6,461 bases of DNA from Nitrospirota bacterium (GTDB taxonomy: Bacteria; Nitrospirota; Nitrospiria; Nitrospirales; UBA8639). The stretch spans positions 1 through 6,461 of the forward strand of contig QIDY01000105.1 of assembly GCA_003228495.1 (NCBI GenBank). The letters run 5' to 3'. The translations under genes were made by a program, and so were the position numbers. This document shows, piece by piece, positions 5,248-6,461 of this stretch. Each line of letters opens with the position of its first letter. Positions within the stretch are counted from its first letter, which is position 1. The notes below the pieces were generated by a model, which had not been told where the DNA came from, searched no databases, and worked only from the letters and a program-made list of their open reading frames with translations.

Positions 5248-6461
5248 TTAGAAATACTCCTGAAGAACGATAGAATACTCAGTAGGTTCCAACACCTTCG
5301 TAATACTGACATCATGGCCCAAGTTGGCATCTCTAGCTAAATCACACACTTGTGGCACATCGACGATCTTTCCATCGGAACCTTGAAAAACCTTGACTTG
5401 AGGTTTCACGCCAATTTCCGAATTTTGCTTCACCACAACGGCCTGCTCACCCGTAGATAGTTGAACCACCGTGCCAATTGGGAACACGCCAAAGATTCGA
5501 ATCATGGCATCCATACACGGCACCGGGAATTTCCCCTTTTGAGCTTCCTGATACATGCGCCGAATAGCCAAGGCGGCGGGCAAAGATCCCGAAACCCCTC
5601 CGACGGTTAACAACTCATCGAAGTAATCAACCATTCCTAATAGCTGCCCGGACATCGAAAGCTTCTGACCTTCATGGCCATTGATGTAGCCAGAGCCATC
5701 TTGATAGGCATGATGTTCTTTCACCATACATACGATATCTGAAGAAAACTGGTCATGCCGTTTAAGCAGAGTCTCTCCCATCACCACATGTTGCGTCAGC
5801 AATGAGGAATCGCGCCCTCCGTGCCATTGGGCTTTCACAACATTTTGTGGCAATCGCAAATAGCCGACATCATGCAACAAGCCGGCAACTCCGATCTTTT
5901 CTAATTCACTCTCATCCCATCCTAATTGAAGACCAACCAGAATCGAATAAACCGCCGTGTCGACGACATGAGCATATAGCGTTTTATCAAACTGTTTCAG
6001 AGAATCAATCAATAAGGTTTCCGCAAGAAGAGCCGGGTACGCCAGAGCTTTCTGAACCAACGCTTGCGCCGCAGCTTGGATGGCAGGCTGCGAAATGGGC
6101 TGCCCGGTCTTCACACCTTCAAAGGCACCCTCCACCGCAACCATTGTATCTTCGCGCAACTGAACGACTTTTTCTCGAGTCTTGGATTCTTCTGATGAGG
6201 ATTCCTGGTTGGATTCAGTAGAACACATCGTCTGTTTTCGAGGCTCCGAATCATCCTGCTCACAAGAAGTAACGACGGTATCTGTTACCGCCGATAAGCC
6301 CTCATCAAGACCAGGTTCGGATTCCGGAGAAACCGTCACTCCCAACGAACTATCGATTTCCACTTCACGGATACCTGAACTCATCAATTCTTGTACCTCA
6401 GTGGAAGATTTCAGCAGACGCCGGTGGACAAAGAAGGGAGATTTCCACCAAGAATCCAGAA
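5248..6461 (-). CDS. HD-GYP domain protein with DUF3391-like N-terminus, divergent active site (5' end cut by right window edge)
   Basis: The frame is open from the stop at 5248-5250 to the right edge, giving at least 403 residues; the true start is outside. The segment before 6387 reads LDSWWKSPFFVHRRLLKSS and then TEVQELMSSGIREVEID, the usual DUF3391 N-terminal pattern, so the TTG/ATG at 6382-6387 are internal. An acidic, serine-rich linker follows (about 6115-6340). The HD-GYP domain, in nucleotides about 5440-6000, has LYAHVVDTA, LLHDVG (His-Asp codons 5869-5874), LTQHVVMGETLL, EHH..QDGSGY (HH at 5710-5715) and VDYFDELL. These preserve the metal-binding histidines and aspartates of c-di-GMP phosphodiesterases. 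However, the lysine of HDxGK is Tyr, GYP is GYI (codon 5683-5685), and the usual TSxRPY segment is absent. The GVFPIGTVVQLSTGE tail is typical of the family. It likely degrades or senses c-di-GMP in the cytoplasm and is cotranscribed with the hybrid kinase. Confidence 0.9.
   Translation of the reverse strand, partial: LDSWWKSPFFVHRRLLKSSTEVQELMSSGIREVEIDSSLGVTVSPESEPGLDEGLSAVTDTVVTSCEQDDSEPRKQTMCSTESNQESSSEESKTREKVVQLREDTMVAVEGAFEGVKTGQPISQPAIQAAAQALVQKALAYPALLAETLLIDSLKQFDKTLYAHVVDTAVYSILVGLQLGWDESELEKIGVAGLLHDVGYLRLPQNVVKAQWHGGRDSSLLTQHVVMGETLLKRHDQFSSDIVCMVKEHHAYQDGSGYINGHEGQKLSMSGQLLGMVDYFDELLTVGGVSGSLPAALAIRRMYQEAQKGKFPVPCMDAMIRIFGVFPIGTVVQLSTGEQAVVVKQNSEIGVKPQVKVFQGSDGKIVDVPQVCDLARDANLGHDVSITKVLEPTEYSIVLQEYF

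Overview
All recognisable genes lie on the minus strand, so transcription runs from the right edge to the left edge. In that order they are: an HD-GYP domain protein cut by the right edge; a large soluble hybrid histidine kinase (PAS-PAS-HisKA-HATPase-degenerate receiver-receiver-Hpt); a small excisionase-type helix-turn-helix protein; and cheY, cheZ and the first 49 codons of cheA, cut by the left edge. The whole window is signal transduction, with a motility/chemotaxis module at one end and a probable c-di-GMP/phosphorelay module at the other.

The organism is a free-living flagellated bacterium with moderate GC. The cheY-cheZ-cheA order, with a real CheZ, together with an HD-GYP protein carrying a DUF3391-type N-terminus, a BarA-like hybrid kinase and a small HTH_17 protein, is compatible with a Nitrospirota (Nitrospira-like) bacterium. 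A proteobacterium cannot be excluded from sequence alone. There are no rRNA, tRNA, transposase or CRISPR features.

Layout. 1-147: cheA start, including the expected phospho-histidine His48. 213-836: cheZ. 882-1280: cheY. These three are co-oriented with gaps of 45 and 65 bases and look like one operon. 1281-1791: a 511-base gap holding the cheY leader with weak promoter/operator candidates, an imperfect palindromic repeat element of about 140 bases, and a stretch with a short, possibly decayed frame. 1792-2019: HTH protein. 2020-2242: leader of the HTH gene with a sigma-28-like candidate, plus most of a second copy of the repeat. 2243-5242: hybrid kinase. 5248-6461: HD-GYP protein, open to the window edge.

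How they may work together. CheA phosphorylates CheY, and CheZ removes the phosphate. The HD-GYP protein and the hybrid kinase are separated by five bases and should be cotranscribed, which suggests a cytoplasmic phosphorelay linked to c-di-GMP turnover. The small HTH protein between the modules is a candidate local regulator, but nothing in the sequence proves its target. The most unusual non-coding signal is a repeat family built on AAGTAAGGAGTGAAAAGT-like arms, present twice as imperfect inverted repeats. The second copy runs into the kinase gene and supplies its stop codon.
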